Shown in pieces: positions 63,594 through 64,000 of a DNA stretch of 64,000 bases. Numbering within the stretch: position 1 is the first letter of the stretch; each line of letters begins with the position of its first letter. Source of the stretch: Oxynema aestuarii AP17. Lineage in GTDB: Bacteria > Cyanobacteriota > Cyanobacteriia > Cyanobacteriales > Laspinemataceae. The notes beneath the pieces were generated by a model. It had not been told where the DNA came from, made no database searches, and was given only the letters and a program-made list of their open reading frames with translations. The stretch spans positions 2,542,001-2,606,000 of the forward strand of contig NZ_CP051167.1 of the NCBI RefSeq assembly GCF_012295525.1. The letters run 5' to 3'. Made by a program: the position numbers and the translations under genes.

Positions 63594-64000
63594 CTAACTG
63601 TTTCGCAGACGGGCGATCGTGGTCGCAACCACCACCGGATTGTCCCGATTTAAAATAACTTCGTTATGGCGTTTGAGTAAAATAAATTGCGAGAATAACC
63701 CTCGGGCAAATCGCCATAACTTGACTCGCTTACGTTGCCGTTGCACGAGCGATCGCACCACCGCTAAAATATCCAGACACAAGCACATTTGCGTCAGCCG
63801 ATATTGCCAGTTTTTCCCTCGTTTAGAAATTTCAAAACAATATCCGGGTAAATAATCCCCTCGATTTGCCCAGAAAGCATATTTTTCTCCTAAAGTAAAG
63901 TAATGAAAGATATTTTTAAGTTGATGATTTTGGGCTAACTCTGACGAAATCCCCAAAGAATTAAACGTCACTACCGAACGTAAAGCATGAGGATAGCGAA
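63594..64000 (-). CDS. C-terminal end of an unrecognised protein, running off the window
   Basis: The frame stays open beyond a possible GTG at 63971 to the window edge (RYPHALRSV precedes it), so this is the last 135 residues of a longer protein. It is basic and rich in aromatic residues (IFHYFTLGEKYAFWANRGDY), with a weak hydrophobic segment (MCLCLDILAVV). I cannot assign a family. It could be a glycosyltransferase-like C-terminus, but nothing here proves it. Confidence 0.6.
   Translation of the reverse strand, partial: RYPHALRSVVTFNSLGISSELAQNHQLKNIFHYFTLGEKYAFWANRGDYLPGYCFEISKRGKNWQYRLTQMCLCLDILAVVRSLVQRQRKRVKLWRFARGLFSQFILLKRHNEVILNRDNPVVVATTIARLRNS

Overview
The window comes from a cyanobacterial chromosome, most likely a filamentous oscillatorialean-type species. 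Three things support this. The HIP1 octamer GCGATCGC is very frequent in and between genes. Several genes are essentially cyanobacterial: magnesium chelatase ChlH, a CobN-type paralogue, a SipA-like protein, a DUF3172 protein, a PatA-type regulator and a Cdv3/DivIVA-like protein. There are also AT-rich heptamer (STRR-type) repeats in at least eight intergenic sites. The genus cannot be fixed from the sequence alone.

Layout. 1-1.8 kb: the end of a CheA-like hybrid kinase and a P-loop-like protein with degenerate nucleotide-binding motifs. 1.9-5.9 kb: a compact seven-gene Mrp-type cation/proton antiporter operon (C-D-E-F-G-A'-B) with only one large antiporter subunit. 6-7.6 kb: a GerMN-type lipoprotein divergent from pyrB, with overlapping start codons. 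7.7-15.3 kb: a surface-glycan island of two sulfotransferases, three glycosyltransferases and a methyltransferase. 15.5-22.9 kb: a ComFB-type c-di-GMP receptor, deoC, recO, an MFS transporter, a GT4 enzyme and a DUF2157 membrane protein. 22.9-24.5 kb: an IS200/IS605-family element whose tnpB carries two different small palindromic insertions, one of which breaks the frame.

24.5-32.5 kb (minus strand): a Cdv3-like protein overlapping coaD, sipA, DUF3172, then cobN and cbiD. 32.8-37.6 kb: a PatA-type regulator, a lytic transglycosylase and a methyltransferase. 37.8-41.4 kb: pepA, a decayed glycogen-debranching-enzyme gene retaining only its ends, a small TTG-start gene, and an array of 22-bp repeats. 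41.4-49.6 kb: a large sensor kinase, an M23 peptidase, a small membrane protein, an LpxB-related glycosyltransferase, an ankyrin protein and a repeat-rich calcium-binding-like protein. 50-54 kb: chlH, preceded by a leader with mutually exclusive pairings and a T-tract. 54-64 kb: rsgA, thiD, ftsZ and ftsQ, then a PlsY-like/rifampin-phosphotransferase-like fusion, an adenosine-specific kinase, a small conserved protein, and a gene running off the window.

Most of the window is housekeeping. The parts most worth a second look are: the membrane PlsY-like domain, with lost acyltransferase residues, fused to an ATP-grasp/His-swivel dikinase; the C-terminal tail shared by a sulfotransferase and a glycosyltransferase; the small palindromic insertions inside tnpB, one with a clear 6-bp target duplication; the attenuator-like chlH leader; and the single-subunit Mrp operon.
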